Under the pieces are notes generated by a model. The model was not told the DNA's origin, searched no databases, and saw only the letters and a list, made by a program, of their open reading frames with translations. From IMG/VR virus record IMGVR_UViG_3300021961_000144, positions 1 through 50,142 of that record: DNA of 50,142 bases. One strand, written 5' to 3'. The position numbers and the translations under genes are program-made. Shown piece by piece: positions 17,601-24,964 of this stretch (the first letter of the stretch is position 1; each line of letters begins with the position of its first letter). The stretch is from a virus.

Positions 17601-19616
17601 AATCAACGAGTTTATAATGTAGGAGGAGATTATTATTCCGATACTCCAAATGGGCCTGCACAATATATTAAAACTGAAAGTGTAGTTCAAAAAATATTCA
17701 TAGATGGGGATCAAAGATTTTTTAATTTGATATTTGAAACTGTTGTGACAAAAGTAGATGGTGATGGTGATCCACTTAAATTGACCGTAATTGAACCAAA
17801 AGACCAACCAGAAGCAACCGCAAAAGCCGATGAATTAGATTCTAATAAAGATGGAGAAGATTCACAATCAACTTCAGTTACCCCATTAGCTGGTAAAAAA
17901 GATTACAAAGATGTGGCGGCTAAAAAAATGAATCAACCTAAATATAAAGATACAATTTTGGATGATAATCTTAAAGAGCAAATATCTACTATTGTTGGTA
18001 AGATGACGAGGGGCGAAGATTTGACAGATGAAGAGCAGGCTATTGCAAAAGATTATATTAAAATAGTAAATGATAAAGAAGTTAAAATCTATATTGCTTC
18101 AAAAAAGAAAGGAGATTGGCCTAATCAAGGATACATTAAAGTTGCTGAATTAGGAGCTGGAAAAGCAAGTAGAGAATGGGCTGAGAGTTCAGCTAAAAAA
18201 TATGGGGTAACAATTGGTAAATCCGGACAGGGTGCTGTTGGTAAAAAAGATGGAACACCTCTTAAAATCATAGGAGAAGAAAAATACGTTGAAATTGAAA
18301 TAATTGATGAAGATACAGTTGTATTCAATGGGGTAACACATAAGAAATTAGCAGTTCCTACAATTGAAGAAGCAAAAGCAAAATTAAAAGAAAGTAATCC
18401 GAACCTTAGTGATGAAGAATTAGAGAAAAAAGCAACAGATTTTGTCAACTCCATTAAAAGTAGAAATGATAGTATTGATGAATATAAACAATTGAAAGCA
18501 GAAATTTCTAAAAAACCACCTGGAAAATTTAAAACAGTTGATATTGGTGATACTACAACACCTGAAGGAAGAAAGGAAGCTAGGAAAAAATTATTAGATA
18601 AATCGATTGATAAATTTACTCAATTATTAGGAGATAAAATAGATTTGCCTGAAAATCAAAAGGTAATGGAAACCTTTCAAAAGCTTAAAGATTTTGAAGA
18701 TGAAGATTTGGAAAATAATCCTGAAAAGCAAAAAGAATATCAGGAACTTTTAAATCAACTTCTAACTGATATGTTTAACAGTAAAGATTTTAGAGATGGT
18801 CTTTCTGATTACGCGGAGGTTAAAGTTGCAATGAGCTTAATAGCAAAGGGTAATTCAGTTTATTTACCAGCTGATGAAGCGTTTAAAACAGCTGATGTAT
18901 TAGTTGTAAATGAAATTAGTGAAAATGAAACTGATTTAGAATTTCTTATGGTAACATTAGAATTCTCTGGTGGAATTAGTGTAAAAGTACAAGGTGGTGC
19001 AGCTGGAGTAAGTGAAGAAAAATGGAGACAGAGTAGGTTTAAAAGCAATCAAACAAGAAGCAGAGGTAAGAGAATGTTATCAACATTTGATTTCCTTTAT
19101 CCAAAGGAACAAACCCCTCCTAATTTCCCTCCATCAGATGAACAAATTAACGAGCAGAAGGCGGCATTAGAAGATGATAAAAAATGGATGGTAGAAAGTG
19201 GAATTGCTACTGAAGAAGAACTAAAAGCTGCTGAAGATTGGGCAGAAAGACGAGTTGAAGCCGTATTGAAAAAATTTAAGGGTCTTGGAGTGCTTGATTG
19301 TATGAGTGATGAGGAAAAGGTAAGATTCGAAGAAACAATGAAAATATATTATAGGAATCAAAAAATTTCCGAAGTTCTTTACAATAACGATTTGGATTAT
19401 ACTAATTTTAAGAATTCTAATCAAAAATTCAGTATTAGCAAAGGTAAGGCGGTAAAATGTGAATCAGAAGACTTAGATGGTGTAGAAAATCCTTGCTATA
19501 TGAAAATCAAAGATGATGTTGGATTTAATGATTATCAACAAGGTGATTGTACAGTAGTGAGACCTACAAACGTAAACCCATCTGAGATCCATAAAGAAAA
19601 ACCAAAGGTAAAATAA
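14643..19616 (+). CDS. Giant multidomain protein (polyvalent-like) with ParB-like domain
   Basis: 1657 residues, the largest gene here. In order: a repeated module FPGKFHLGGGYYSSKQ at about residue 70 and again at about 361, each followed by NLRP(V/I)TPEEK; a hydrophobic Ala/Gly helix region at about 240-295; a possible TraB/Tiki-like esterase or peptidase domain at about 525-735 (GVEHGEG, VMFVGEGG, MGNSHVGMW); a ParB-like domain at about 890-950 with VIDGHHRWAAV (Asp918); a third, diverged module VGGDYYSD near 991; and a late region near 1390-1450 (YAEVKVAMSL, ADVLVV, SVKVQGG) that faintly resembles a PD-(D/E)xK nuclease. Such chains of enzymatic domains are typical of phage polyvalent proteins thought to be packaged and injected. 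Only the ParB assignment is firm. Confidence 0.8.
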   Translation: MADINKIIDEILLEHSLTYPFPSLEDKEQVENLIRCCHKLGYSQYSDIISEYFLLEEEPKKPAPVDKSKEGESSEFPGKFHLGGGYYSSKQNGEVEFKNDSGNLRPVTPEEKADFEKKSQPSSDSEKKPPITRNVGMGYAKKSLVDVPKQKLQQINQKIEKWSENEKEFFNKGQEKPGSETRRSFAEALKDKVKGAGAAIKHGFQHEVKLFKTAAVAAGKLFSKPGGWRDLEKHEKKALISVGVKIATTAITGAALGGAAAGAKAFAKHVAIEFIPHVVAETIAVGAARASIFADVNNDERILMDFADKIAEKLENMEISPEIMDKIVDSWNEKRPQGEVSNETISLDEILNYHLLKEDEGESSQFPGKYHLGGGFYSSKQGGEAEFKNDGGNLRPITPEEKEEFEGKGIGDSEVDKLVKTAEDSLEKKEKEIEDETKPDPKTDFDKILDDPSATAKERAMAGSFKNQHDNLKRKQKDDPEYQSKLKKEVVKQNEDIVNSLRGKKDSDGNNLDAEVTENGSMLIGVEHGEGTESTKNIIDKIKSLPKDAKVMFVGEGGVGIDDNGKVDFVGEQAEIRDAFLDHFENGREESWDENGDVRNSDAPIFDEIAKSYDGDKNKALASVWTNMIGQGDDLDADDYLTDETKEWIKSEAKKGGSAEFEGDVDWNNLTLEQKEDLYQLNYRDDQNYGETELSKGQKAFNDFRQKELDRKIKEAEEKGYTVIATMGNSHVGMWRERNKKSDDKFNPSSLRNLAKEMPEVDKDVFNKESDLDKIPSDKKEEISMKIDELADKASKGEDFNLCQITVPGTNLYCDDNQGIPRVEMPQFKGKPLPGTPAEDLPKDSKGEVDTEPLFKKMLKEKGIKTVETELPSDKLKATQSELVGSKVAGMTKALEEDPTNPGITAPIFVSRDGFVIDGHHRWAAVTSAAIKAGKPANMKVIVVDMDIKDAIPMCNQFAEEQGIAAKKADANDGELPKPKKADETPNQRVYNVGGDYYSDTPNGPAQYIKTESVVQKIFIDGDQRFFNLIFETVVTKVDGDGDPLKLTVIEPKDQPEATAKADELDSNKDGEDSQSTSVTPLAGKKDYKDVAAKKMNQPKYKDTILDDNLKEQISTIVGKMTRGEDLTDEEQAIAKDYIKIVNDKEVKIYIASKKKGDWPNQGYIKVAELGAGKASREWAESSAKKYGVTIGKSGQGAVGKKDGTPLKIIGEEKYVEIEIIDEDTVVFNGVTHKKLAVPTIEEAKAKLKESNPNLSDEELEKKATDFVNSIKSRNDSIDEYKQLKAEISKKPPGKFKTVDIGDTTTPEGRKEARKKLLDKSIDKFTQLLGDKIDLPENQKVMETFQKLKDFEDEDLENNPEKQKEYQELLNQLLTDMFNSKDFRDGLSDYAEVKVAMSLIAKGNSVYLPADEAFKTADVLVVNEISENETDLEFLMVTLEFSGGISVKVQGGAAGVSEEKWRQSRFKSNQTRSRGKRMLSTFDFLYPKEQTPPNFPPSDEQINEQKAALEDDKKWMVESGIATEEELKAAEDWAERRVEAVLKKFKGLGVLDCMSDEEKVRFEETMKIYYRNQKISEVLYNNDLDYTNFKNSNQKFSISKGKAVKCESEDLDGVENPCYMKIKDDVGFNDYQQGDCTVVRPTNVNPSEIHKEKPKVK
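14851..14985 (+). repeat. Internal protein repeat module, copy 1
   Basis: Encodes about 45 residues that align almost without gaps to 15723-15857: ESSEFPGKFHLGGGYYSSKQ against ESSQFPGKYHLGGGFYSSKQ, then FKND.GNLRP.TPEEK in both. It may be a docking or packaging tag repeated within one chain. Confidence 0.8.
15723..15857 (+). repeat. Internal protein repeat module, copy 2
   Basis: Second copy of the module at 14851, 872 bases downstream in the same frame relation. A weaker third copy (VGGDYYSDTPNGPAQYI) starts near 17613 without the FPGK and TPEEK parts. Confidence 0.8.
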
Positions 19617-19617
19617 T

Positions 19618-19648
19618 TTGGATAATTGATATTTTTTTCATATATTTG
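19618..19648 (+). promoter_or_regulatory. Bacteroidota-type promoter (TTGG-N19-TATATTTG)
   Basis: TTGG at 19618-19621 and TATATTTG at 19641-19648, spacer 19, immediately after the giant gene. The leader to the ATG at 19666 would be about 12 bases. Confidence 0.82.
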
Positions 19649-19665
19649 TAAAAACAAAATATAGA

Positions 19666-20025
19666 ATGGAAGAAAATATCAAATTAGAAGAAAATGCAGT
19701 AGCTTATTGTGAAAGAGTCTATCCTGAAATGATGGAAGAATTCAAAAAGATTCAATCTGAAATGTATGAAACTTTTTGTAAGAAACAAAGAAATTATGGG
19801 CCAGCTAATATTTCAGTAGGAACTTCACTGCAAACTAAAGATGATGTAAAACTTTCACTCACAGGTCTTTGGTTTAGAATCAACGATAAAGTACAACGAT
19901 TAAAACAATTAGTAGTATTGGGGCAGCCTGATGAAGTAGGCGAATCTATACAGGATACCTATGAAGACCTTTCGGTTTATGGTATCATTGCACAAATTGT
20001 AAGTAGAGGTAAGTGGGCTAAATAA
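19666..20025 (+). CDS. DUF1599-family protein
   Basis: 119 residues. The KQRNYGPANIS motif followed by LTGLWFRINDKVQRLKQLVVLG and a DTYEDLSVYGIIAQIV helix is the signature of DUF1599, a small all-alpha family linked to nucleotide modification and found in phages and Bacteroidota. The fold is probably related to NTP pyrophosphatases, with acidic residues near the C-terminal helix (ESIQDTYEDL). It is expressed from its own early-type promoter and heads a run of small genes. The exact substrate is unknown. Confidence 0.75.
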   Translation: MEENIKLEENAVAYCERVYPEMMEEFKKIQSEMYETFCKKQRNYGPANISVGTSLQTKDDVKLSLTGLWFRINDKVQRLKQLVVLGQPDEVGESIQDTYEDLSVYGIIAQIVSRGKWAK

Positions 20026-20162
20026 TGAAATTTTCAATTTGTAAAATTTACGGACAAGTTTATTTTCTACCTTTCATAGGTATGACTCATAGTAGAAGAT
20101 TGAATGGTGATATAGAACTCATTATTGGCTGGTTAAAATGGGAAATAGTTATAGGTATATAA
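20025..20162 (+). CDS. Small protein, 45 aa
   Basis: An ATG overlaps the stop codon of the DUF1599 gene by one base (TAATG), and the frame runs 45 codons to a TAA 12 bases before the next gene. The product is hydrophobic and aromatic: KIYGQVYFLPFIGMTHSRRLNG then IELIIGWLKWEIVIGI. The tight coupling and full use of an otherwise empty 149-base gap argue for a real gene. It resembles short phage proteins with a C-terminal WLKWE-like end; function unknown. Confidence 0.65.
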   Translation: MKFSICKIYGQVYFLPFIGMTHSRRLNGDIELIIGWLKWEIVIGI

Positions 20163-20174
20163 ACAGATACAATT

Positions 20175-20405
20175 ATGGCAAAGTATCTTAAACGTTCATA
20201 TTTTAGAGAGTTAGAATATCAAGTATTTGTAGAAGAAATATCGTCCGGTAGAATGTTGGAACTGATACAAGATGAAGTAATCAAGAACTACAAAAAAGAT
20301 AATACCTTTTGGAAGAAAGTAAAGAGATTTTTTAAAGATATTTGGTTAGGTATCAAAGTATCAAATAATATTAAAGAAAATCACCAACAATTTGGTAAAC
20401 TATAA
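20175..20405 (+). CDS. Hypothetical protein, 76 aa
   Basis: No family recognised. It is basic, helical, with an aromatic Lys-rich stretch (WKKVKRFFKDIWLGIKV) that could be amphipathic. It is part of the small-gene run driven from 19618 and is followed after four bases by another small gene. Confidence 0.7.
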   Translation: MAKYLKRSYFRELEYQVFVEEISSGRMLELIQDEVIKNYKKDNTFWKKVKRFFKDIWLGIKVSNNIKENHQQFGKL

Positions 20406-20409
20406 AGTT

Positions 20410-20700
20410 ATGGCACAACGATTAAGTATGAAACAAAAACAAGAACAATTTGTTGTAGATGTAATCAACAAAATGTTTGAGATTGCAAATCATGATGTTA
20501 CCTTCGATGATATTAAAGATAGGAAAGATAATTGGTTTACTGAATGGGAAATGAGCGTATCTCAAAACGATGAGTGGAAAGAATGGGGAATTAAAGAAAT
20601 TCAAAAAAGATTTCGGTATAATAAGAAGTGGGCCGAAAGAGAAATGGGAATGATTTCCCTAATGTGGGGATTAAAATTTAGCGATTTTCCAACAAATTAA
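20410..20700 (+). CDS. Hypothetical protein, 96 aa
   Basis: The ATG at 20410 is preferred over an upstream TTG at 20392 that overlaps the previous gene. The product is highly charged and Trp-rich (DNWFTEWEMSVSQNDEWKEWGIKEIQKRF, KKWAEREMGMISLMWG) and appears all-helical. No family recognised. A small cytoplasmic early protein is likely from context. Confidence 0.7.
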   Translation: MAQRLSMKQKQEQFVVDVINKMFEIANHDVTFDDIKDRKDNWFTEWEMSVSQNDEWKEWGIKEIQKRFRYNKKWAEREMGMISLMWGLKFSDFPTN

Positions 20701-20739
20701 GATAGGAATTAAGGGGGGAAATTGTAATAAAAAAAATAT

Positions 20740-20769
20740 TTGGAAAACTAAAAAAAAATTATTGTTTTG
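20740..20769 (+). promoter_or_regulatory. Weak promoter candidate (TTGG-N18-TTGTTTTG)
   Basis: TTGG at 20740-20743 and TTGTTTTG at 20762-20769. The spacer is 18 rather than 19 and the box is imperfect, but it lies in the only sizeable gap before the small gene at 20815. Confidence 0.35.
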
Positions 20770-20814
20770 ATATATTCGTATATATTTATTGATGAATCTC
20801 CCACTCTTTCTTCT

Positions 20815-21096
20815 ATGAAACGCTTGTTACAAAAACTCTTAAATTTTTTAAATCCTCACGTAGAGGGTGAATTCCCCGCAACTCCAAAAGGATTTAGAGC
20901 CGCTCAAAAATGGGCTCAATCTCAACCACATTCTTATTCTGAAAATCTTTCTCTTTGGGAAGAAATGTATGAACATCACATGGATGGGTATTGGACTTTG
21001 GCGAAAATAAACGAACAAAAAAGATTATATGATTCGTTTAGAACAGTCAAAAAAAATCGTAATTCTTCTACAAAAGAATTTTCAAAAAAATCCTGA
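20815..21096 (+). CDS. Hypothetical protein, 93 aa
   Basis: The ATG at 20815 is chosen; an upstream TTG at 20767 falls in the promoter region. The product begins MKRLLQKLLNFLNP, has a Trp-rich centre (AAQKWAQSQPHSYSENLSLWEEMYEHHMDGYWTLAKINEQKR) and a Ser/Lys tail. No family recognised. It is the last small gene before the gp32 promoter. Confidence 0.65.
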   Translation: MKRLLQKLLNFLNPHVEGEFPATPKGFRAAQKWAQSQPHSYSENLSLWEEMYEHHMDGYWTLAKINEQKRLYDSFRTVKKNRNSSTKEFSKKS

Positions 21097-21103
21097 AAAA
21101 CAT

Positions 21104-21134
21104 TTGGAACTTAGAAACATATTTCGTATATTTG
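21104..21134 (+). promoter_or_regulatory. gp32 promoter (TTGG-N19-TATATTTG)
   Basis: TTGG 21104-21107, TATATTTG 21127-21134, spacer 19. Both elements are directly followed by arms of a perfect inverted repeat (21108-21116 and 21135-21143). Transcription would start near 21140, leaving a leader of about 70 bases. Confidence 0.82.
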
Positions 21135-21143
21135 TTCTAAGTT
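21108..21143 (+). promoter_or_regulatory. Inverted repeat framing the gp32 promoter (operator or terminator)
   Basis: AACTTAGAA (21108-21116) is the exact complement of TTCTAAGTT (21135-21143). The left arm starts right after TTGG and the right arm right after TATATTTG. The right arm runs into TTTTT, so as RNA it could also terminate transcription coming from the small-gene run. Confidence 0.6.
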
Positions 21144-21152
21144 TTTGATTTG

Positions 21153-21168
21153 CGAATATTTATATTCG
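21153..21168 (+). promoter_or_regulatory. Palindrome in the gp32 leader
   Basis: CGAATAT-TT-ATATTCG is a perfect 16-base palindrome 41 bases before the gp32 ATG. T4 gp32 represses its own translation by binding a leader structure; this could be the equivalent, or a DNA operator. Confidence 0.45.
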
Positions 21169-21209
21169 TAACGATAAACTTAAATTTTAAACTTTAAAAA
21201 CTATAAATT

Positions 21210-22091
21210 ATGTCAACGAACATTGATGCAATCAGAGCCCGTCTGAACAAACTTCAGGGCACACAAAAGACAGCCGACAGTCTATGGAAACCTTCAGTCG
21301 GAAAACACCAATTACGTTTAGTACCTTACAAATTCAACAAGGAAATTCCTTTTATTGAATTGTATTTTCACTACAACATCAACAACAAATCTTATTTATC
21401 ACCAGCTTCTTTCGGAAGACCTGACCCAATTGTTGAGTTTGCTGACAAACTTAAGAGAATGGGTGGTAAAGATGATTATCGTGAAGCTAAGAAAATGGAG
21501 CCAAAATTAAGAACTTTTGTGCCAGTAATCGTAAGAGGATTGGAGCATGAGGGTGTTAAATTTTGGGGATTTGGTAAAACCGTTTATCAAGAATTATTGG
21601 GGTATTTTGCAGATCCTGATTATGGTGATTTATCACATCCTTTAAATGGTAGAGATATTGTAGTTGATTATACTGCACCAGAAGGTGGAGCATCTTATCC
21701 TACTACAACTATTAGAGTGAAACCAAACTCTACAAAGTTGCACGATGATAATGCAAAGATTCAAGAGTTATTGGAGAATCAAAAAGATATTACATCTATT
21801 TATTCTGAATTATCTTACGATGAGTTAAAGAAAATTTTAGAGAATTGGTTGAGTGGAAACACAACTGATGATACTGAAACTTCTACTACTCAAGAGACTG
21901 TTGTTGCTAAATCAGAACAATCTGTATCAGATTCATTTGATTTCGATTCTAAGCCACATCAATTAGATGAGGTGAGTGAAGCACCAAAAGCAAAACAATC
22001 AACATCTGACTTACCTTGGGATGATGAAAAACCAGCGGTAGCTAAAACTACTCAACAAGTAGCAGATGCATTCGAAGATTTATTCAAATAA
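21210..22091 (+). CDS. 32: Single-stranded DNA-binding protein (gp32-like)
   Basis: 293 residues, close to T4 gp32 (301). The N-terminus has the basic cooperative region (IRARLNKLQG), the core has FIELYFHYNINNKSYLSPASFGRPDPIVEFADKL and VPVIVRGLEHEGVKFWGFGKTVYQELLGYFADPDYGDLSHPLNGRDIVVDYT, and the C-terminus is a Ser/Thr linker ending in an acidic LPWDDEKP and DAFEDLFK tail that in the family recruits replication proteins. It coats ssDNA for replication and recombination. No Cys is present, so the T4 zinc site is absent. uvsX follows after 8 bases. Confidence 0.93.
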   Translation: MSTNIDAIRARLNKLQGTQKTADSLWKPSVGKHQLRLVPYKFNKEIPFIELYFHYNINNKSYLSPASFGRPDPIVEFADKLKRMGGKDDYREAKKMEPKLRTFVPVIVRGLEHEGVKFWGFGKTVYQELLGYFADPDYGDLSHPLNGRDIVVDYTAPEGGASYPTTTIRVKPNSTKLHDDNAKIQELLENQKDITSIYSELSYDELKKILENWLSGNTTDDTETSTTQETVVAKSEQSVSDSFDFDSKPHQLDEVSEAPKAKQSTSDLPWDDEKPAVAKTTQQVADAFEDLFK

Positions 22092-22099
22092 TATAGATT

Positions 22100-23218
22100 A
22101 TGGCAAAAACAGATTTAGCAGACATTTTGGTTGATAGTCTGAACAAAAAACAAAAAGACCAAAAAATCGCCTTTTATTTAGATGATGATTCCGAAGGAGC
22201 TCCCACCAATGTGAATGGTTGGATTTCTACCGGAGCTGCTATGTTAGATGTTGCTATTTCTAATCGACCATATGGTGGTATTCCTGTGGGAAGAATTACC
22301 GAACTAACTGGATTGGAGCAGAGTGGTAAATCATTACTCTCTGCCCACCTTTTAGCTGAAACTCAAAAGCAGGGTGGTATTGCAGTATTGATTGATACTG
22401 AAACTGCGGTGAGTAGAGAATTCTTCGATGCAATTGGAGTAGATGTATCTAAACTATTGTATGTATCAGTAGATACAGTAGAAGATATTTTTGAAACAAT
22501 CGAAACCATTATCGAAAAGGTTAGAGAAAAGGATGCACAAAAATTGGTAACAATTGTAGTGGATTCGGTAGCAGCTGCATCAACTAAAAAGGAAATGGAA
22601 GCTGATTACGATAAAGATGGTTACGCAACTGATAAGGCAATCATCATATCAAAGGCGATGAGAAAAATTACCAACACAATTGGTAGACAGAAAATTGCAG
22701 TTATCTTTACAAATCAATTAAGACAGAAGTTAGGTGTTATGTTTGGTGACCCTTGGACTACAAGTGGTGGTAAAGCATTAGCATTTCACGCTTCAGTTAG
22801 ATTGAGATTGAAAAATGTTGGTCAAATTAAAATGAAAATTGGCGGACAGGATAAGATAGTTGGTATATCAGTTAGGGCGCAGGTTGTAAAAAACCGATTA
22901 GGGCCACCACTTCGTTCTGCTGATTTTGAAATTTACTTTGATAGAGGAATTGATAACTACGGTAGTTGGTTGACAAGTTTGAAAGAAAACAAATTAGTTA
23001 AGCAAGGTGGGGCTTGGTATGAATATACCGACACCGATACTGGGGAAATCATCAAATTCCAATCAAAGGATTTTATCAAAATGATGGAAGAGAAAGATGA
23101 ATTAAGAGAACAAATTTATAAAAAGATTTGTGAGGCTACTATTCTTCAATATAAAAAAGATACATATGATATTGAAGCGATGGAGGTTGATACAGCCTTA
23201 CCAAATGAAGTAGAATAA
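22100..23218 (+). CDS. uvsX: UvsX/RecA-like recombinase
   Basis: 372 residues. Walker A GLEQSGKS (71-78), a VLIDTETAVS strand, Walker B-like VTIVVDSVAA, and FTNQLRQKLG followed by a glycine-rich TTSGGKALAFHASVRLRL loop are all RecA-core features. The length and C-terminus match T4 UvsX. It forms ATP-dependent filaments on gp32-coated ssDNA and drives recombination-dependent replication. It is cotranscribed with gp32, and its stop codon overlaps the start of the next gene by one base. Confidence 0.93.
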   Translation: MAKTDLADILVDSLNKKQKDQKIAFYLDDDSEGAPTNVNGWISTGAAMLDVAISNRPYGGIPVGRITELTGLEQSGKSLLSAHLLAETQKQGGIAVLIDTETAVSREFFDAIGVDVSKLLYVSVDTVEDIFETIETIIEKVREKDAQKLVTIVVDSVAAASTKKEMEADYDKDGYATDKAIIISKAMRKITNTIGRQKIAVIFTNQLRQKLGVMFGDPWTTSGGKALAFHASVRLRLKNVGQIKMKIGGQDKIVGISVRAQVVKNRLGPPLRSADFEIYFDRGIDNYGSWLTSLKENKLVKQGGAWYEYTDTDTGEIIKFQSKDFIKMMEEKDELREQIYKKICEATILQYKKDTYDIEAMEVDTALPNEVE

Positions 23219-23946
23219 TGAATAAACTATGGATATTTGGTGACTCATATTCAACATATAATAGTGAGAGGCTGGCTCAAGGAGTCCGCCTCTCAATTTA
23301 TAGCGAAGTTGCAAGTCATCTAAATTTAACTGAGGAAAATAAGGCAATATCTGGACTGAGTTCATTTGAAGTATTTGGTAATTTATTAAAGTTTTTATCC
23401 GAGTATAAAAAAGGAGATGTTATTATTTTTCAATTATCTCTTTTAGATAGAACTTCATATATCGATAGACAATCCAATAGAGAACTCAATCAAAGGGAAA
23501 AGGAATTATTTCTTACTGGAAATAATTTTTTCATTCACCCTCAATTTTATCATAGTAGAAAAAGAGATTTAGATGAATTTGAAACAGAGAAATTATCTAA
23601 ATTTATAGAAAGTTTTGAAATCAATCAAGTAGATTATTATTTTAAATTTTTAATTTATTTAAAATACATTTACTCATTTTTAGAAAATATTGGAGTTGAT
23701 TTAAGAATCATTTTATTAGAAGACACTCACTTTAGATATAATTCATCTTCTGCTATTTCAATTTTAAATTTAATTACTGATTTGAATCTTGATAATAGAA
23801 TTATAAAATTTAGTGATAAACATTATTTAACATCCTCTGTAAATTATAAAGAAGAAGGTGAATATGAATATCATCATTTTAGTTTAGAAACAATAGAAAA
23901 ATATTCGAAAGAAATTAAAGAAAATTTCAATGAACCAAAAATATAA
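23218..23946 (+). CDS. SGNH/GDSL hydrolase-like protein 1
   Basis: 242 residues. The N-terminus LWIFGDSYS is the block I GDS motif with the nucleophile Ser, followed by a LNLTEENKAISGLSSFEVFGNL segment (block II Gly in the SGLS region) and a GDVIIFQLSLLDR strand. The C-terminal acid/His block is less clear (YEYHHFSLETI). SGNH enzymes are esterases or acyl-transferases acting on acetylated sugars or lipids. No signal peptide is seen. It is inserted between uvsX and the flap nuclease with overlaps on both sides (1 and 17 bases). Confidence 0.72.
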   Translation: MNKLWIFGDSYSTYNSERLAQGVRLSIYSEVASHLNLTEENKAISGLSSFEVFGNLLKFLSEYKKGDVIIFQLSLLDRTSYIDRQSNRELNQREKELFLTGNNFFIHPQFYHSRKRDLDEFETEKLSKFIESFEINQVDYYFKFLIYLKYIYSFLENIGVDLRIILLEDTHFRYNSSSAISILNLITDLNLDNRIIKFSDKHYLTSSVNYKEEGEYEYHHFSLETIEKYSKEIKENFNEPKI

Positions 23947-24964
23947 AAGTTTACTTAAGGAAATTGATAAGGAGCATAATACACATAGAGTTCGAAATTC
24001 GAAAGTTCTTTTTGTAGATGGACTCAATACTTTTTTTAGATGTTGGAGCACAAATCCTACGATGAACGAAGATGGTGAGCATGTTGGTGGGGTAGTTGGG
24101 TTTCTTAAATCTCTGGGGATGGTTATTAGAAATGAAAATCCATCTAGGGTAGTTGTAGTGTTTGATGGAAAAGGTGGTTCTCAAAAAAGAAGACAAACTT
24201 TTTCAAATTATAAAGCGGATAGAAAAGTTAAATTCAGAGTAAACCGTCAGTATGATGATATGATGACGGAAGAAGATGAGCAAATTAGTTTGAAGAGGCA
24301 AATAAGTTGGTTAGGTAATATATTAAGTATTTTGCCAGTTACCACTATGGTATATGATAACATTGAAGCAGATGATGTTATTGGTTATTTATCAAAGCAA
24401 GTAGTAACTGAAGATGAGAATGCTTTAATACTTTCATCTGATAAAGATTTTTTGCAATTAGTATCAGACAATGTAAATGTTTGGAATCCTCTTAAAAAAG
24501 AAAAGATTACAAAAGAAAGATTGATAGAATTATATGGAATTCATCCTGAAAACTTTATTTGGTATAGAGTATTAGATGGTGATAAATCTGATAATATTGA
24601 TGGAGTAAAAGGATGTGGATTAAAAACTTTACAGAAGAGATTACCTTTATTTGAAGGAGATAGAAGAGTATCAATAGATGATTTAATGCAAGCGGCTGAA
24701 TCCGAAAAAGATAAATACAAAGTATTTCAAACTATATTAGATAGTAAGAACATTATTGAAAGAAATTTTGATTTAATGCAATTAGATAATCCTGATATAA
24801 GTGGAACAACTAAATTAAAAATAGTTGATAAATTCAGAGAAGAAAATGAACCTTTGGATAAAATGAAATTCATAGGGTTTGGTATGAAATATAAAATATT
24901 ACAAAATTGGACGGATGTAAATGATTGGTTACGGAGTTCATTTGGAAATTTAATTTTAAAATAA
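23930..24964 (+). CDS. 5'-3' exonuclease / flap endonuclease (T4 RNase H-like)
   Basis: 344 residues. All acidic metal-binding motifs of the FEN family are present in order: VDGLN (Asp30), VFDGKG (Asp79), EADDVIGYL (Glu146, Asp148, Asp149), SSDKDF (Asp171, Asp173) and DGDKSDNIDGVKGCGLKT (Asp216, Asp218, Asp221, and the helix-hairpin-helix). T4 Rnh of this family removes RNA primers from Okazaki fragments. The start overlaps the preceding SGNH gene by 17 bases. It fits the replication block between uvsX and the helicase. Confidence 0.9.
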   Translation: MNQKYKSLLKEIDKEHNTHRVRNSKVLFVDGLNTFFRCWSTNPTMNEDGEHVGGVVGFLKSLGMVIRNENPSRVVVVFDGKGGSQKRRQTFSNYKADRKVKFRVNRQYDDMMTEEDEQISLKRQISWLGNILSILPVTTMVYDNIEADDVIGYLSKQVVTEDENALILSSDKDFLQLVSDNVNVWNPLKKEKITKERLIELYGIHPENFIWYRVLDGDKSDNIDGVKGCGLKTLQKRLPLFEGDRRVSIDDLMQAAESEKDKYKVFQTILDSKNIIERNFDLMQLDNPDISGTTKLKIVDKFREENEPLDKMKFIGFGMKYKILQNWTDVNDWLRSSFGNLILK

